Positions 41,969 to 42,679 of a stretch of 42,679 nucleotides of DNA are shown in pieces; the stretch's first letter is position 1; each line of letters opens with the position of its first letter. The translations under genes were made by a program, and so were the position numbers. Below the pieces are notes generated by a model, which saw nothing but the letters and a program-made list of their open reading frames with translations, did no database searches and was not told the origin of the DNA. Source of the DNA: Nocardia sp. (GTDB taxonomy: Bacteria; Actinomycetota; Actinomycetes; Mycobacteriales; Mycobacteriaceae); NCBI GenBank assembly GCA_014360565.1, contig JACIXH010000017.1, positions 1 to 42,679 of the forward strand, written 5' to 3'.

Positions 41969-42679
41969 TCAGGTCGCGGAGACGACACCGGCGGACAGCA
42001 GCGCGAGCATCGTGACGCCGAGGATGACCCGGTAGCCGACGAACCAGTACAGCGAGTGCTTGCCGACGAACTTCAGCAGCCAGGCCACCGAGGCGTAGCC
42101 GACGGCGAAGGCCAAGATCGTCGCGACCAGCAATTGCGGGCCGCTCGCGTTGAGTCCCTCCCCGGCAGGCGCGAACGCGTCGGGCAGGCTGAACAGGCCC
42201 GATGCGGTCACTGCGGGGATCGCGAGCAGAAACGAGAACCGATACGCGGCTTCGCGTTCGAGCCCGAGGAACAGACCGGCCGTGGACGTGGCACCGGAGC
42301 GGGAGACACCGGGGATCAGTGCCAGACACTGCGCCAGGCCCATCATGATGCCGTCTTTGGTCGTGAGCTGGTCGAACGAGCGGGTCTTGCTGCCGAAGTG
42401 CTCGCCCGCGGCGATGACCAGGGCGAACGCGACCAGCATGAACGACACCAGCCACAGGTTGCGGGCCCCGGTGCGGATCTCGTCCTTGAACAGGTACCCC
42501 AACACTCCGATCGGAATGGTGGCGATGATCACGTACCAGCCGATGCGGTAGTCGAGTTCGCGTTGGGTGTCGCGCTCGTGGGCCTCGCGGGCACTGCGAT
42601 CCATCACCGGCAGCTTCGTGGTGACCCGGTCCCCCACCGCGACCTCGCGCTGGGAGCGTTCCCGCCAGCGCATCCCGAG
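41969..42679 (-). CDS. uppP: Undecaprenyl-diphosphatase UppP/BacA, C-terminal part (runs off right edge)
   Basis: The visible 236 residues contain the second half of UppP, which recycles undecaprenyl diphosphate for cell-wall synthesis. [21 protein letters not shown] and [20 protein letters not shown] (catalytic PGxSRSG) are clear, followed by three to four further membrane helices. The first conserved motif (EFLPVSSSGH) would lie outside the window. A charged ~40-residue linker ([37 protein letters not shown]) precedes the helix and is longer than I recall in mycobacterial homologues. 5' partial. Confidence 0.93.
   Translation of the reverse strand, partial: LGMRWRERSQREVAVGDRVTTKLPVMDRSAREAHERDTQRELDYRIGWYVIIATIPIGVLGYLFKDEIRTGARNLWLVSFMLVAFALVIAAGEHFGSKTRSFDQLTTKDGIMMGLAQCLALIPGVSRSGATSTAGLFLGLEREAAYRFSFLLAIPAVTASGLFSLPDAFAPAGEGLNASGPQLLVATILAFAVGYASVAWLLKFVGKHSLYWFVGYRVILGVTMLALLSAGVVSAT

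Noticed and set aside
1..42679. CRISPR arrays, tRNA and rRNA genes, integrase/attachment sites
   Set aside because: No regularly spaced repeats, no cloverleaf-like or rRNA-like sequence and no integrase or transposase reading frame were recognised by eye; weak or degenerate examples could be missed.

Overview
The window reads as chromosomal DNA of a mycolic-acid actinobacterium, most likely Nocardia or a close relative. The base composition is very GC-rich, GTG and TTG starts are frequent, and the gene content fits: mycothiol biosynthesis (mshC), FadD15-like and FadE5-like lipid enzymes, a DesA3-like desaturase, and the conserved actinobacterial block uppP / histidine phosphatase / DUF3090 / SCO1664 family. 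No rRNA, tRNA, CRISPR array, prophage or intact insertion sequence was seen.

Left part (1-12.6 kb). An aldehyde dehydrogenase gene runs off the left edge. Next comes an 0.8 kb degraded stretch with a broken AAA+ ATPase (TRIP13/Pch2-like) and a pair of inverted GTCACnGTGAC repeats. A lipid block follows: TetR and a divergent acyl-CoA dehydrogenase around a 26-bp palindrome, a membrane desaturase, then DUF3533 and fadD15-like genes divergent from their own TetR. After a second TetR come an acyl-CoA thioesterase-like protein and an alpha-carbonic anhydrase. A MarR/hydrolase pair then flanks two direct-repeated 17-bp operators.

Middle (12.6-30.5 kb). This part holds a membrane-anchored serine beta-lactamase-like protein and a GNAT. 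A compact seven-gene minus-strand run follows: DUF1460 amidase-like, isochorismatase-like, methyltransferase, MerR, AraC, VOC and a UvrA-like ATPase. Further on are a glucose-dehydrogenase-like MDR, a FrnE-like DsbA protein, a histidine phosphatase, a Na+/H+ antiporter with a C-terminal UBP zinc finger, two TetR genes (one leading an enoyl-CoA isomerase), an Abi-alpha (DUF4393)/DUF445 pair and a tandem universal stress protein.

Right part (30.5-42.7 kb). This contains a P1B-type ATPase with a CPD motif where CPC or CPH is usual, mshC, a leaderless excisionase-like HTH gene coupled to a hydrolase, and then the conserved SCO1664-DUF3090-phosphatase-UppP block. Between mshC and that block sits an accessory segment. 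Its most striking member is a stand-alone alanyl-tRNA-synthetase catalytic core with no editing or C-Ala domain. It is preceded by a candidate attenuator: a 22-codon alanine-rich leader ORF ending in three Ala codons, overlaid by four alternating complementary segments. This is my best candidate for an undescribed system. It appears to continue into a tiny coupled ORF, a DUF4345 membrane protein, an AraC regulator and a RibD_C/dihydrofolate-reductase-like enzyme.
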